From Diploptera punctata (lineage: Eukaryota; Arthropoda; Insecta; Blattodea; Blaberidae), in assembly GCA_030220185.1 (NCBI GenBank), contig JASPKZ010002335.1, forward strand, positions 100,001 through 164,000: DNA of 64,000 nucleotides, in the 5' to 3' direction. Below are positions 52,046 through 63,439 of this stretch, piece by piece. Below the pieces are notes generated by a model. The model had not been told where the DNA came from, did no database searches, and saw nothing but the letters and a program-made list of their open reading frames with translations. Made by a program: the position numbers and the translations under genes. Each line of letters opens with the position of its first letter. Within the stretch, counting starts at the first letter, position 1.

Positions 52046-52554
52046 GAAGCATTTTACTGATATAATACCACAAAATAAAGCATAATTACAATACTAGACA
52101 AAATTCATATAATATTTTAATTGAACCGAAATGTTCAATGCTTAACCCTTCAATTGACATATGTACCCTATAGGATACATGAATTGGTTCGATTTATCTA
52201 ATATATTTAATGAAACAGAAGAAAATGAACGAGTAGTAATAACTTAAATGTGTGTCGAATTACACAATAACAGCCGTGCATGATTTTGTTTTCAGTGAGA
52301 TCCACCACAATTAAATAACTGGCACCAGATCAGAGGTTTCGCCAATTTAAGGGTTAAAAGACAGTAGTATTATCTGTCCATGGTTACATTATGAAAATGA
52401 ATCGACAGAATATTAGTAAATGCAGAATTGACACATATCCAACAAGTGCGTAGTACACTACATAATTAATTATTGCTTTAAAAGCATGTTATTTTTATTT
52501 TTTATTTTCAGTTATATGACACGTGCCAAATGTGATATCATCATTAATTATGTA
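52046..52554. other. Unassigned AT-rich stretch
   Basis: No coding or repeat signal recognised before the Tc1 element. Confidence 0.4.
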
Positions 52555-54062
52555 CACTTGTCTCCAAAAGTTAAGGATAATTAGTTCATTTGCCGACTTA
52601 TTATAAAGCATTTGTCAGAATAATACAAAATTTGGTAAGGGTATGTCACAGATAATTAGAAACATGGCATGAATACGTCATTCACTTGTCATTTTCACAA
52701 CAAACGAAAACTGCATTTCAGAATTCGAACATAAAAGTTGAACAACAATGGTTCAAATGATTAGTATGGGGTGTGATTACCCCTGACAGCTACACAAGAC
52801 TCACATCGACGTGGCATGCTAGTGATGAGGTTGTTCAGGAGTTCGATGCTCAGCAAATTCCACTCCTCATGTAGAGCAATGTGAAGGTCTTGAAGTGTCC
52901 TCGGAGGAGGCTGACGAGATGCAATTTGTCTCCCTAAGGCATCCCATGCATGCTCTATAGGATTCATATCCGGAGACCTCGCTGGCCACTCCATACGCTG
53001 GATATCTTCCTCCTCAAGAAACTCATCCACCAGTTGTGACCTGTGAGGTCGGGCATTGTCAACCATGAATATGAATTCTGGACCCACAGCTCCCCTGAAA
53101 AGTCTTACATGAGGTTCCAGGATCTCTTCTCTATACCGCTGAGCATTAACAGTGCCACCTGCGAAGATGTGAAGCTCTGTGCGTGCATTCATCATTATAC
53201 CTCCCCATACCAGGAGACCACCGCCACCAAATGGATGTCTTTCCATGATGTTCATGGGGTTGTAACGAGTTCCTTGCTCCCTCCAGATAGTCACGCGATG
53301 CGAATCACAGTTCAAGCTGAATCTGGACTCGTCTGTAAATAGCACGCTGCTCCACTGATTTAGAGTCCAGTCGCGATGTTCCTGACTCCACCGTAAACGT
53401 GCTCTCTTGTTATCAAGGGTGAGTGGGACGCACACTACAGGCCGTCTAGCATACAGACCAGCAGCTCTGAGTCTTCTATAGACAGTTGTCTGGATACTCT
53501 GATACCTGAGGCGGCCGCAAGTTCTGAACTCAGTTGTCTGGCAGACATTGTTCGGTTTCTTCTTGCAGTTAACGCAAGATATCGATCCTGCTGAGGATTT
53601 GTAACTCTTGGACGACCTCCCACTGGTCTTCGCCTAACGTCTCCGGTCTCTTGGAACCGTCGCCATAACCTAGATATAACATTTTGTGGCACATTAAGTG
53701 CTATGGAGACCTCAGTTTGTGTCTGTCCTGTTTCTAGCCGCCCAATAATTCTACCCCGAAGCAGAGGGTCCAGATGTTGTCTTTGTGTCATTTTACTGCA
53801 ATCTGTTCTTACACTACATCTGATTATATCATAACTCTCTTTAAAAATGAAGATTTATGGAACAGGGCTTAACTGCAACAATGCAATTTTCATTTATAAT
53901 TGCTATTAATTTTTTCATTGTTGAAGAGAGATTATAATTTAGTATGTAAACTAAACTAAATGTACTGAGAAACGTTTTGATAAATAATGTTTACTCCTTG
54001 CTCCTCTTTAAGCATTTTGATTTTCCGTTTTACAAATTATCCTAAACTTTTGGACATCAGTG
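52555..54062 (-). mobile_element. Tc1-like transposon, DD34E
   Basis: TA target at 52553-52554 and 54063-54064. Ends CACTTGTCTCCAAAAGTTAA (left) and complement of CACTGATGTCCAAAAGTTTA (right), matching at about three quarters of the first 30 positions. Length 1508 bp. Confidence 0.9.
52761..53791 (-). pseudogene. Tc1 transposase with a single frameshift
   Basis: Starts MTQRQHLDPLLRGRIIGRLE, with two helix-turn-helix units (TQTEVSIALNVPQNVISRLW and the ARRNRTMSARQLSSELAAAS region) and the linker VGGRPRVT between them. A one-base indel near 53500 shifts TVYRRLRAAGLYARRPV out of frame; the second frame resumes at CVPLTLDNKRARLRWSQEH. Catalytic residues: Asp in SVLFTDESRFSL, Asp in FIFMVDNARPHRS, Glu in SPDMNPIEHAWD, with exactly 34 residues between the last two (DD34E). 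Ends VAVRGNHTPY at 52761. Total about 343 residues, full length for the family. Apart from that indel no stop was seen, so it was active recently. Confidence 0.92.
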
Positions 54063-54534
54063 TACTTCGCATGTATAACCTTTTGCTTGTCTTGGTACTC
54101 ATGTCCGAGCTCGGAGGCAAATTTCAAAAAAAAATATATTGTACTTACCCTAGTAAGAAAACAAACCAAAAAGGTAAGTTATTAGCAGGTTTACAAGTGG
54201 TTACTACTAATAATTTTACGTCACTTCCAGCGGATATTGGAAACTACGGAATTAGACCAAGATATATTTTTTTTTTACAGCACAGACCTTAAGCAGAAGT
54301 GAAATAAAACGAAATACCGTATAAAACAACATGATATTAAATAAAGCGATTTAGAAACATATGTTGTTATATCTAGGGGCGAGCGTGCCATTTTCGTTTT
54401 CAGAATTTTCTGATCTTGTACCTTTTATCATCAAAACAAAAGTAACACAACAACTGTGTCTGTAAAACGCCTACTACTCTAAACTAAAACTTAGGCATAT
54501 AGTAAAAATAAATTAAAACTCTAAGGACCGTGAC
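54063..54534. other. Unassigned stretch
   Basis: ORF 53987-54292 spans the transposon end and has no motif. Nothing else recognised. Confidence 0.4.
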
Positions 54535-54808
54535 AGGCCTACTAGCCGGCTGTTGGCCTCACATTCATATGTGTTTACCACAGTGGTGGATGATCATTCA
54601 GTGGTGAGCATGTTGGATTTCTCAGTTTATAGTCTGTTTTCTCAACCTAGACTACTTATTTATTGAAGTTGCTCACGATGCTGGGTGGGCACCGGTCCTA
54701 TACTGGCCCAAATTCCATGATAAAATGTCATCCCACATAGGGGTTCGAATCAACGCAAGTCCCCTAGTCTGCCCCATGGCATAAACTGCTCACCTACGGT
54801 GTGGGTCC
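54535..54808 (-). mobile_element. SINE-1 copy
   Basis: Reverse-oriented: TAGCCGGCTGTTGGCCTCAC, GTGGATGATCATTCAGTGG, GCTGGGTGGGCACCGGTCCT and a head with GGGGTTCGAATCAACGC (B-box) and TAAACTGCTCACCTACGGTG (A-box). Confidence 0.75.
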
Positions 54809-54830
54809 TATCAACACTATACAAGAATAT

Positions 54831-55268
54831 TGTGACGCATCATAATAACGGGTGACGACGAGAACAGTGGTCTCGCATTGGTAGAAATTGACTCGCGAGT
54901 CGGAAGACCCGTGCAGATGACGGATGGGTCTAGACCTCCGTTCCAGAGGCTTCTGCAAGCCTGATCCCTCACTGTCGCGAAGTTTCGATGCAAGAAATTT
55001 TCATACTGGAAATGTCTCGATCGGAAGCCTAGAAATTTCCTTCCTCCTATATAATCCGCTGCTGGGATCGGGGTCGAGTCAGTTGTGTTGTTACAGTGAC
55101 TGTGATTGGGAGTGGACTCGTTAGAGACTCTAAAATAATTGTGTGATATATAAACTTTAAAACAATATTAATTATTACAATAAATTGTTAGTGGAATGTC
55201 AAGAAAAGTTTATAGAATTAAATAAAGTTATTGTTGAATTTGCTGACACCATCTGTGTTATTTTATTA
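54831..55268 (+). mobile_element. LTR-like segment (possible solo LTR)
   Basis: Begins TGTGACGCATCATAATAACG and can be closed at ...TTTTATTACA (TG...CA). It has a GC-richer promoter-like 5' part, a TATA motif (CTATATAAT near 55048) and AATAAA signals near 55184 and 55222. No flanking duplication was found (AATAT left, TCAAA right), no primer-binding site and no second LTR, so the assignment is tentative. Confidence 0.4.
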
Positions 55269-56226
55269 CATCAAAACGAGATGAAAACCGATCCCACGGC
55301 AAGAGGTGACAATACATTATATTAATTTCTAGGTAGCAGTAAATAAATATCTGAAGGTTACGATCTGATTTTATTAACAGGGCTAGGATTTTTATAAATT
55401 GTAATAAATATGCACCTACAAATGGATTCTCAAAATATGGAGTAAAATATGGGGTAACATTTTTTATAGAAATTGTGAAAACGTTTTCTGGCAAGCATTA
55501 TAAAAAAGTACTATTGTTGATAGTCGTTCATTCGGAAATCACTTACATACAATCATGATATTACAGACTTATGATCTGGTAGCATTTTAACTGTTAAAAT
55601 GTTGAAGAATAAACTATAGTGAATGTGCACTTAAAGCTCATACACGATTGTGTATAGCTCATACAGATTGAGTAGAACATGTTAACATATTTGATCCATG
55701 GTATTAACCTATATCTTTGAACCCTTCAACCCACTTACAATGGTTATTCTAATTAACTGGATGCTGTAGTCAGATGTAACAAATTTTATTGTCAGCAATA
55801 TGCGTGCAACACTTGTTTTCAATATTCCATGGAAATCCAAAGCTTTGGCACATCGATGATAGTAAAATAAATTTTAAACGATTATTTGACAAGAATAATT
55901 TTGAAACCATAAAATGTGAAACCATCTTTGAAATAAAATGTTCTGTTATGTAAGCATATGTGATATGGTATGATGATATGAAATATGTAAAATTGTGTAC
56001 TATATCTTGAAATGTAGACAAATATGGAAAAATAAATATGTCTTAAACCATTCCAAACGCCATAATTTTCAAACATACAGCAAAATGTTAATTTTAATAA
56101 TGTAAAAATAAACAATTATGTATGTTCATAGAAATCCTAGCCCTCGTTATCAATAATAATTTAACTGCCTACTCATTCAAAAAGTAGTCCATAAATTAAC
56201 ATCGAAGGAATCGCTCTGAAATTAAA

Positions 56227-56227
<1 letters not shown>
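55269..56227. other. Unassigned AT-rich stretch
   Basis: ORFs of 77-83 codons on the minus strand are AT-rich with no motif. Confidence 0.4.

Positions 56228-56297
<70 letters not shown>
56228..56297. repeat. (ATT)n microsatellite
   Basis: About 23 ATT units; no LINE-C terminal motif beside it. Confidence 0.95.
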
Positions 56298-56298
<1 letters not shown>

Positions 56299-56379
56299 GC
56301 ATCGCAATACAAAGAGGCATGTGAGTGAATAGAAATAATTTAATTTGATTTGCTTTCAACAACGAGAGAATAAAAAGAA

Positions 56380-56640
56380 CATAGAATTAAGAATTGTATC
56401 AGGAGCTGGATGTATGTTGAAGAATAGACCACTACGATGGCTTCGTTAGATATTACGTCAAGAGAACACAAGACTAACAAAAATAGCTATGAACAACTAT
56501 CCACAACGTAAAAGACAACTGAGCAGACCAAAACTATGCTGGAAAAGTCAATTGTATCAATATCTGACACGGGTTGAAGACTTACTGGAAGCAGCTGGTT
56601 ATGACTGCATTTTTCAAGATGGCTGAGTTGGTGACAGCAG
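56380..56640 (+). mobile_element. LINE C-terminal fragment, separate family
   Basis: Reads NRPLRWLR, a stop, LRQENTRLTKIAMNNYPQRK, RQLSRPKLCWKSQLYQYLTR, VEDLLEAAGYDCIFQDG. The RPLRW...RPKL-W arrangement is a LINE RT C-terminus (GRP-RW motif with G to S). Distinct from LINE-A, -B and -C. Confidence 0.6.
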
Positions 56641-57305
56641 TTGAAACACATGTGCAGTGATCCGTTACAATCATGTCATGATAGATATTTCTCAGTGATA
56701 TGTCAATATTTTACCAGACTATTAATTTATATTCAACTCATGCTCCAAATGGGAGTCAAAGACCAATCACGTTTCAATGAATTTTGTTTTACAACCAATC
56801 ACACTCGCTCTTTATCGAATTCTCTTTACCACCTGCTGCTTTTGTGATAAAGAAAGCTCCTCCTTTTTAATATTCTGAACAGATCAGAGCATTAATTTGT
56901 AGTGACTGACTCTCCAACAAATACATTGAATATAGCAAATAATGAACAGATTCATAGATTTTACTGAGTTGTTTACTAAAAAATATTAATAACCTATAAT
57001 GTTGGTTACAATATTTCGATCCTTTTTGGCAATAAACCTCTATGAACCTCGGTTCTCGGCAATAAATAATATAATCAAATTGCAACGGATCAACAAATGG
57101 AACATATCCACACATTTCTGATTTGTTTTCAAATATCGCCGTTTACATTAAATATATTAGGCCTAATATTTTAAAATAACTATATTTAAACAATGATTTT
57201 TTAGTTAAAAGCTTAATTTTATTCGTTAAATAGTCCTATCAAATGCCACTCTTGATTTCCAAATTCTCTAGATAAATTCACTCGTGACATTACTTATGAT
57301 AAAGA
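56641..57305 (-). mobile_element. Non-autonomous DNA element, copy 2 (inverted relative to 49745)
   Basis: In reverse it parallels copy 1 from ATAAGTAATGTCACGAGTGA (57304) through GAGAATTTGGAAATCAAGAG, the ACAACTCAGTAAAAT block and AATATTAAAAAGGAGGAGCT to CATGAGTTGAATAT near 56735. The terminal hairpin is shorter: the segment between GAGTGA and ATTTATC is absent here. Confidence 0.7.
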
Positions 57306-57504
57306 TTCAGTGGTAGTGCATTGATTGTTTTATGGACTAATTGTCGGCTGATTGAAATATTCGTTTTCATTCTGCACCCTGCGTTTCGAATCCTAGTAGC
57401 AGAATAATACTATATTATGTGTAATTATGTAGAAAAAAGGAGAAAGTAGAAACATATAACAGCGCAAGCACAACATGTTGAGATTTTTGCTTCACAATAC
57501 ATTC

Positions 57505-57705
57505 ACATTTCAAAGTCGATATTGGTTATCATGCTCGCCTCTGATTCCAAGATTTCGCGGGTCGATGGAAGTTGCAGGGCAAAAATCCTGACTATGGGTT
57601 CTTTCGAAAGGGAACTAAAGTCATATGCCCCGTATTTATGACACGTAAAAGTACCTCAAGCCTGAAATAAGAGGCCTCTAAGCAAAATTTGTCGGCCCTT
57701 CCAAG
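57505..57705 (+). mobile_element. SINE-2 copy
   Basis: GTTATCATGCTCGCCTCTGA, TTTCGCGGGTCGATGG, AAAGGGAACTAAAGTCATAT, CTCAAGCCTGAAATAAGAGG, CCTCTAAGCAAAATTTGTCG. Confidence 0.7.
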
Positions 57706-58235
57706 CTCAGATTTCAATTGTGACGCTAATGAACTTAGCTGTTAAGAGCGTTGTTAAATGTAAAGTTTGTGACGCAACATCTGCATAAACTAAGCTAATT
57801 TTTCAGCAAGTCGAATTTGTGGTCCGATTTTGTTGGTTTACGGAATACATCTTTACTTTGTTAACTAATACTTATATATCCAGTTACGATGCGATGAAAC
57901 AAACATGGCAGCCACCACAGCATTTTTTTTTAATTAAGGTTTTTAGATAAACCTCCACTCCCAATGGTCCGATTTCAATGATTTTGGAAAATATCTTTCT
58001 CGTTTTATTCCAATGGCACATATCGAGGTTTGTTTCCAAATTATAGAAAAATTCTGCCTCTAGAGCGATTTTTAAATGTTTACTTCATTCATAGTGGTCG
58101 CCTAATTGCTTATTAACGACCTTGTTCCTTATTTTAATTGATTGTTATATCCGAGATTAGTCCCGAAAAATAATATTGCCGCATCCAGACCGTCAACCAG
58201 ATAGATATACACACATTTTGGCATTCGTCTTGTAA
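57706..58235. other. Unassigned stretch
   Basis: Contains the dispersed-repeat phrase TTGGTTTACGGAATACATC and a CCAATGGTCCGATTTCAATG segment; not otherwise identified. Confidence 0.35.
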
Positions 58236-58250
58236 TAGGATGTATATACT

Positions 58251-59984
58251 TACTTACTTACTCACTGGCAATATCGAACCCGTAGGTTCATGGCCGGCCG
58301 GTCATAAGCTCTCCATATATCCCTATCCTGAGCTAATGCTTTCCAATCATTCCCTGTATAATCTAATTCCCTCAAATCATAGTTAATGTTAATCTCCCAT
58401 CTCATTCTTGGTCTACCAACTGGCTTTCCTACAAGAAGCTTCCATTCAAATTTTTCATTCCCCATACATGCAACATGTCCTGCCCATCGCAGTCTACGAG
58501 ACTTAACTGTTATTATATCTGGCTTCCTATAAAGACCATGTAGTTCATTGTAATGTAGTCTTCTCCATTCACCTGTCTGTTCATCTCTCTTTGGTCCAAA
58601 AATTTCCTAAGTACTTTATTCTCAAATACTTGCAATCTCCTTTCTTCCCTTAAAGTAAGAGTCCACGTTTCGCACCCATATAATATAACTGGTAGAATAA
58701 TAGTTTTATGTATTTTCAGTTTAACATTTTTTGAAAGGGGTTGGAACATCAAGAGTCTCTGCAATGCATAATAGCACGCATTTCCAGAATTGAGCCTATG
58801 TTTAATTTCTTTGTGCATCTCATTCCTATTTGTGATTATTGTTCCCAGGTATTTGAATTCAGCAACTTCCTCAAAACTTCCCTCATTTGTCATTAGCTGT
58901 CCATTTCAATTATAAAATGAATTTCTACGTGTGACCATATATTTAGTTTTATTGATATTTACTTCCAGTGCTAATTTCTTAGTGTTACTCAATAGTGTGT
59001 GTGTGTTGTCCTTTAGTATCTCCTCGCTATCGGCCAATAGTACTACATCATCAGCATAAACTAACAGCTTATTAATACCATTGAGTTGTAAGCCTTCCTC
59101 ATTCTCTAAAGATTTAATGGCATGCTCTAGTACAAAATTAAATAGTAGAGGAGATAGTGTATCTCCTTGCTTCAACCCATTTTGGATTTCAAAAGTGTTT
59201 GAAAACTGTTTGCCTACACGCACCCTACTCTTTGTGCCATTTAGACACATTCGTATAAGTCTAACTAACTTTTTAGGAATTCCGAACTCCAGCACGATAC
59301 TATATAACTTCTCCCTCTTAATTGAATCATATGCTTTTTAGAAGTCTATGTATAGTTGATGTACAGTACCATTATATTCCCATTTATTTTCTAAAATCTG
59401 TCTTATACTAAAAATCTGATCTGTTGTAGACCTGTTTCTTCTAAATGCACATTGATGATTTCCTAGAATGTCATCAATATATTTGTTAGAATTTTTTACG
59501 AAGTTGAAAGTAATGAGATGAGTTGTTGCAATCAGTTTTATCTCCTTTCTTATAAATTGGTACGATAATTGATTCTTTCCATTCATCTGGAAGAGCTTCT
59601 TTTTTCCAAATCATACTAAGCAACCAGCGTATCTTATCCATCAATTTTCCTCCCCCTGATTTTATCAGTTCTGCTGGGATCTCATCTGAATCTGATGTTT
59701 TATACATCTTCAATTTTTCAACCTCTAATGCACTTGGTTCTGAGACTAGCATTTCTGCTGTGTGTAAATTATCCTCCTCAATGTCCTGTTCTGTATGTAC
59801 ATTTAATATATGATTAAAGTAACTTTTCCATCTATTTAATATACTCCTGGAATCTGCAATCATATCCCCATTTTCATTCCGAATTATGTTTGTTCTGGCC
59901 TGAAACCCTTTCTTCTCTATACATATTCCTTGATATAATTCTCTTTTTTCGTTCATTTCAAGATCGTTAATCTTATCTCTCAAA
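58251..59984 (-). mobile_element. LINE-A, 5'-truncated, perfect 15-bp target duplication
   Basis: Flanked by AATAGGATGTATATA at 58236-58250 and 59985-59999. The (AAGT)n tail is at 58251-58262. Length 1734 bp. Best-preserved LINE-A here and clearly a single insertion event. Confidence 0.95.
58262..59984 (-). pseudogene. LINE-A reverse transcriptase, few lesions
   Basis: From the linker (INDLEMNEKRELYQGICIEK) through QARTNIIRNENGDMIADSRS, RT motif DSDEIPAELIKSGGGKLM, KESIIVPIYKKGDKTDCNN, NHQCAFRRNRSTTDQIFSIR, QLYIDF*KAYDSIKREKLY, NGLKQGDTLSPLLFNFVLEH and the intact catalytic LLVYADDVVLLADS (Asp pair at 59052-59047). Then FKYLGTIITNRNEMHKEIKH, ILPVILYGCETWTLTLREER and RRLRWAGHVACMGNEK, ending YDRPAMNLRVR. 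Lesions: a stop within DF*KAY near 59338, a stop after RNSFYN near 58905, and frameshifts near 59510 and 58610. The RNA-templated polymerase would be inactive. Confidence 0.9.
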
Positions 59985-60039
59985 AATAGGATGTATATAG
60001 ATTTCTATTTTTAAAAATGTTTTCATCAAATCAACCTCA

Positions 60040-60240
60040 ATAGTATGGTGAATAAGGCGTTAGCATGTCTGTTTCCTGTCTAGCTGGACCAAGTTCGATA
60101 CCCGGCAAGACAAGAGAATTGAGAAACTTTGTTAAGTGGTACATTTATGGACTCTTATGAAGTTTTGGTGTTGCTGTAGAGACATGACTTCACCATCATC
60201 ATCCAGTCATTCCAGGAATATACTTTTCCTCACAATTCGA
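60040..60240 (+). mobile_element. tRNA-derived SINE, unclassified
   Basis: Head AGTATGGTGAATAAGGCGTT (A-box region) and GACCAAGTTCGATACCCGG (B-box) at tRNA spacing. Body ends TTCACCATCATCATCC. Not matched to SINE-1 to SINE-4. Confidence 0.5.
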
Positions 60241-60482
60241 CGACATTGCTCTCTGTACTAAGTTTGTTATTTATTTATTTTCAATCTCATGACTCTTAAT
60301 TTTCTCAAATATTCCTCCATAACGACCAAAAACATCAGTCTTGGCCTATCCACCATTCGTCCTATTTCTGGTTACCTTCCAATGAACACTTAACATTTAT
60401 ATTTCTATTCAGTCTTTTCATCCCTCAACCATTGTCTGCTTAGAGTGTGATATTTATTGCTGAGACATTGAGTTTCAAAGAA
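60241..60482. other. Unassigned stretch
   Basis: Nothing recognised. Confidence 0.4.
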
Positions 60483-60484
60483 TA

Positions 60485-61059
60485 CAGAGCAAGTGAAAAG
60501 TCCCTCCAAGGTTTCGTATGTCTGTAGAACAATAACCATAACAGACATGGTGAGAACACTTGTATCAGAGGAAAGAGTATATTTCCAAGTTTTCACATGT
60601 ATTTGTTGACAAAGTGTAACTTGTAAATTTTACCACTAGAGGGCAGTCATATCAATTGGTGAAATATGGCGTTCATTGGTGCAAAAAAAGGTGTTTTGTG
60701 TGCTGCAGTTTGCTAAATGTGAGTCTATTGTGATAGTTCAACGCTGATTTCGTACAAAATACCATTAAGATAGACCTGCAGATAAAACAATTTGTACATG
60801 ATACAACAATTTTGAACAGCAAATAATTGTTTTGCCAAACTGCAGCCAGAATGCCTTTCCTGCACCAGCGAACGACATGTTTCATCAACTGATATGACTG
60901 CCCTCTGGAGGTAAAATTTACAAGTTACGCTTTGTCAATAAGTAAGTAGAAAACTTGGAAATATATAATCTTTCCTCTGATACAAGTGTTTTCGCCATGT
61001 ATGTTATGGTTACTATTCTACAGACCACGAAACCCCAGACGGACTTCTGACCTGCCCTG
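60485..61059. mobile_element. Fold-back derivative of a DD41D mariner-type element
   Basis: TA at 60483-60484 and 61060-61061. The arms are inverted over at least 230 bp and include CACTTGTATCAGAGGAAAGA and GTAACTTGTAAATTTTACC. Both arms carry the transposase start region (GTGCAAAAAAAGGTGTTTTG on the left, GTGCAGGAAAGGCATTCTGG in reverse on the right). The left arm continues to AKCESIVIVQR*FRTKYH*D, the N-terminal VQR-FRT-Y-DPP region of the family. The catalytic part is gone. Confidence 0.8.
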
Positions 61060-61061
61060 TA

Positions 61062-61714
61062 TGTACATGGATTTGTATTGTTTGAGATGGATAGTAGTGA
61101 GGTAGTTGAGAAGGTAACGTCGGAGAAAATCCTATTTCCTCGCATCATAACGTTGAGGTCAGGCGAGACTTGCGATCGATCCGGCACACAGTCACGAACA
61201 AATAAGATTATTGTAAATATCCACTTTTCTCTTTTGTCAACAATTTCTTATTCTCCACCCGGAAGTTTGTTTTCAGATTTTTTCATTTTATTATTTATAT
61301 ACACTTGATAATGCGTCTAGAATATTTGGTTGTAATCACTATGTTATGTACTGTGCGTCTAAGCGAGGAGAGATGTTGCATGTTTTGATGCTGGTGCACT
61401 GTATAGGCTACTGACGTAAAAACTTATAGTTCACCAACTTGCCACTCCGTCTTATCGCTTGGACGCTCAATATTTCTGCCGTGTCTTGTTATTTGTTTTC
61501 TGTACAATGTCTTCGTATCTTTTTGCCTTTTCACATTTTATAGAACTTAGTGATTCATTAATCTGATCATTAGGCCAGGTATAAGGAACTCTCCATAGTT
61601 TATTAGTGTTTTGGTAGTTAGATTGGCGCTGTTAAGGCTCGGCAACTCAACTACGACAAACTAATGTTATATCAAAATACAACAATCAAAATTACATTAC
61701 AATTCCTGCTTATT
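61062..61714. other. Unassigned stretch
   Basis: No coding or repeat signal recognised; the 76-codon + ORF at 61078 has no motif. Confidence 0.4.
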
Positions 61715-61985
61715 GTTAGGATGGATAGATCCAAAGGGCTTTAAGTCATGGGTACCAAATCTGAACATTTTCCGGCTCAAACCTAAATTAGAGCAAAGTT
61801 TATTCGGTATTTCCTATCCAAGTAATACTTCAGTTGCCTACTAGACGTTTCTTTTGAGGTGATGAGCTAAACTTTGACACTCACTAACATCTATAGGGAT
61901 GTAAGCTAACTAAATTACCTTGGTTAAGTAACTTCCGCAAGGGAGCACCCATGACCTATGTCGGGTATAGACATATATAAAATCC
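61715..61985 (+). mobile_element. SINE-2 3' part
   Basis: GGATGGATAGATCCAAAGG, GCTTTAAGTCATGGGTACCA, TTCAGTTGCCTACTAGACGT, GGGAGCACCCATGACCTATG and ACATATATAAAAT; aligned with the tail of 41565-41932. Confidence 0.65.
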
Positions 61986-62575
61986 TGGAGTGGCTTATGA
62001 ACCCGTTAAAAAATAGAACAGCGATACTGGCAGATGGATGGATTAATGGATGAAATAAGTGACCGATTGTAATTAATTAAGAGGGCACAGACAAAAAAAG
62101 AATATGAAAATGTGGATCAGTGTATGATGAGGAGACCGAAAGGTCCGAAGAAGAACTGATACGCAAAGATCACCGAAATGAGTCACTGCCTTCCCTCCGT
62201 CACCATAATATGCCTGGGGGAAGACCGAGAGAGTCTCTTTCTTAAACCGAGCAGACTACTTCTCTCTCGTAAAATTAAACTCTTACAAATTATAAACACA
62301 TTTATAGAACTAACATCGTGTCTTTGACTTAGTCGACCGACGGAAAATCTTTGACACCAAAATCTTGAGGGAGAAAGGTTTTATGTTGCGTTAAATAAAC
62401 AGCCATCTTGCTCACTGGAAAGACACGAATGGACCATTTGGCTCAGAAAACCTCGATATTTCTTTTGTATTTCACCGAAGACTATTTCCAGTCATCCTTT
62501 ACGATTAACATCTTGATATATGATATTCTGTGCTTTCTCGTAATTTTGGGTTTTGATTTAATACAAATATAGACC

Positions 62576-62576
<1 letters not shown>
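61986..62576. other. Unassigned stretch
   Basis: No gene. The minus strand has no LINE motif despite the (AAT)n that follows. Confidence 0.4.

Positions 62577-62645
<69 letters not shown>
62577..62645. repeat. (AAT)n microsatellite
   Basis: About 23 AAT units. Confidence 0.95.
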
Positions 62646-62646
<1 letters not shown>

Positions 62647-63119
62647 CAGTGAATTACATGAAAACTTGGAACAAAAATCTCAATTCAGTTGCCAAGTTGT
62701 ATGTACTTACTAACGATTTATCTGCCAAGTATAATTGTATTGTAATTCGCTCATCTGAATATATAATTTCTAACATTCTTGAAGATAAATTTCTCTGATT
62801 TATATGACAAGAGGGTTGTATTCTAACCCGTTCATCTGAGAATCTTGCAGATTTCAACGTCGCAACGGCAGAGAGAAATCTCTGCTTCATACAGTATATT
62901 AACACTGTCACTAATACAGATTGAAAGGATTAGACCACCATTTTAAAACGGATTCACTAGCAGTTAATTAACTTGATGAAATTCAGCGAGATGTGATCTG
63001 TTAAGCTAATTTCACAAATCTATTATAATATTCTGTTTCAAAGAAAATTAATTTAAATATTTGAAACAGAGACACGACCTGTCGGGAGAGAATTTCAAAT
63101 TCTGAATCACACACTTAAT
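62646..63119. other. Unassigned stretch
   Basis: Contains CTGAATATATAATTTCTAAC-type AT-rich sequence and a GACACGACCTGTCGGGAGAG motif at 63071 shared with 40930. Internal near-duplication: ATTCGCTCATCTGA at 62746 and ACCCGTTCATCTGA at 62826. Confidence 0.4.
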
Positions 63120-63402
63120 TCTCTGAGCCGGGTGAGTTATTACCCAAATGCCAGGACCACCTACGATACATTACGAACATTTCAGACACAACATACCATT
63201 CACTCATACGTGCAAACTATACAACGTGAATATGGTGGCCAAATGATGTTCGGGAACCATTCGGGCCTGCAGCGGTCTTACAGAAGAGATAAAACCCCGA
63301 ACAAAAACCCAACCAGGAAACTTATCATGACCAAGGATCGAACCCAGTCCCCCTGCATAGGAGACAACTATGTTAACCTGAGACCACATCGGTGGACTAA
63401 AT
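63120..63402 (-). mobile_element. SINE-3 copy, diverged
   Basis: Minus-strand head TCCACCGATGTGGTCTCAGG, B-box ACTGGGTTCGATCCTTGG. Body GGTTTTTGTTCGGGGTTTTA, CATTTGGCCACCATATTC. More diverged than the copies at 29858 and 43738. Confidence 0.75.
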
Positions 63403-63439
63403 GAAGATATAATAATGTTTTATCAGGAATATTCCACAA

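Noticed and set aside
53043..53342. 99-codon + ORF in the Tc1 element
   Set aside because: Antisense shadow of the DD34E transposase.
54063..54292. 101-codon + ORF starting at 53987
   Set aside because: It starts inside the Tc1 terminal repeat and runs into AT-rich DNA without motif.
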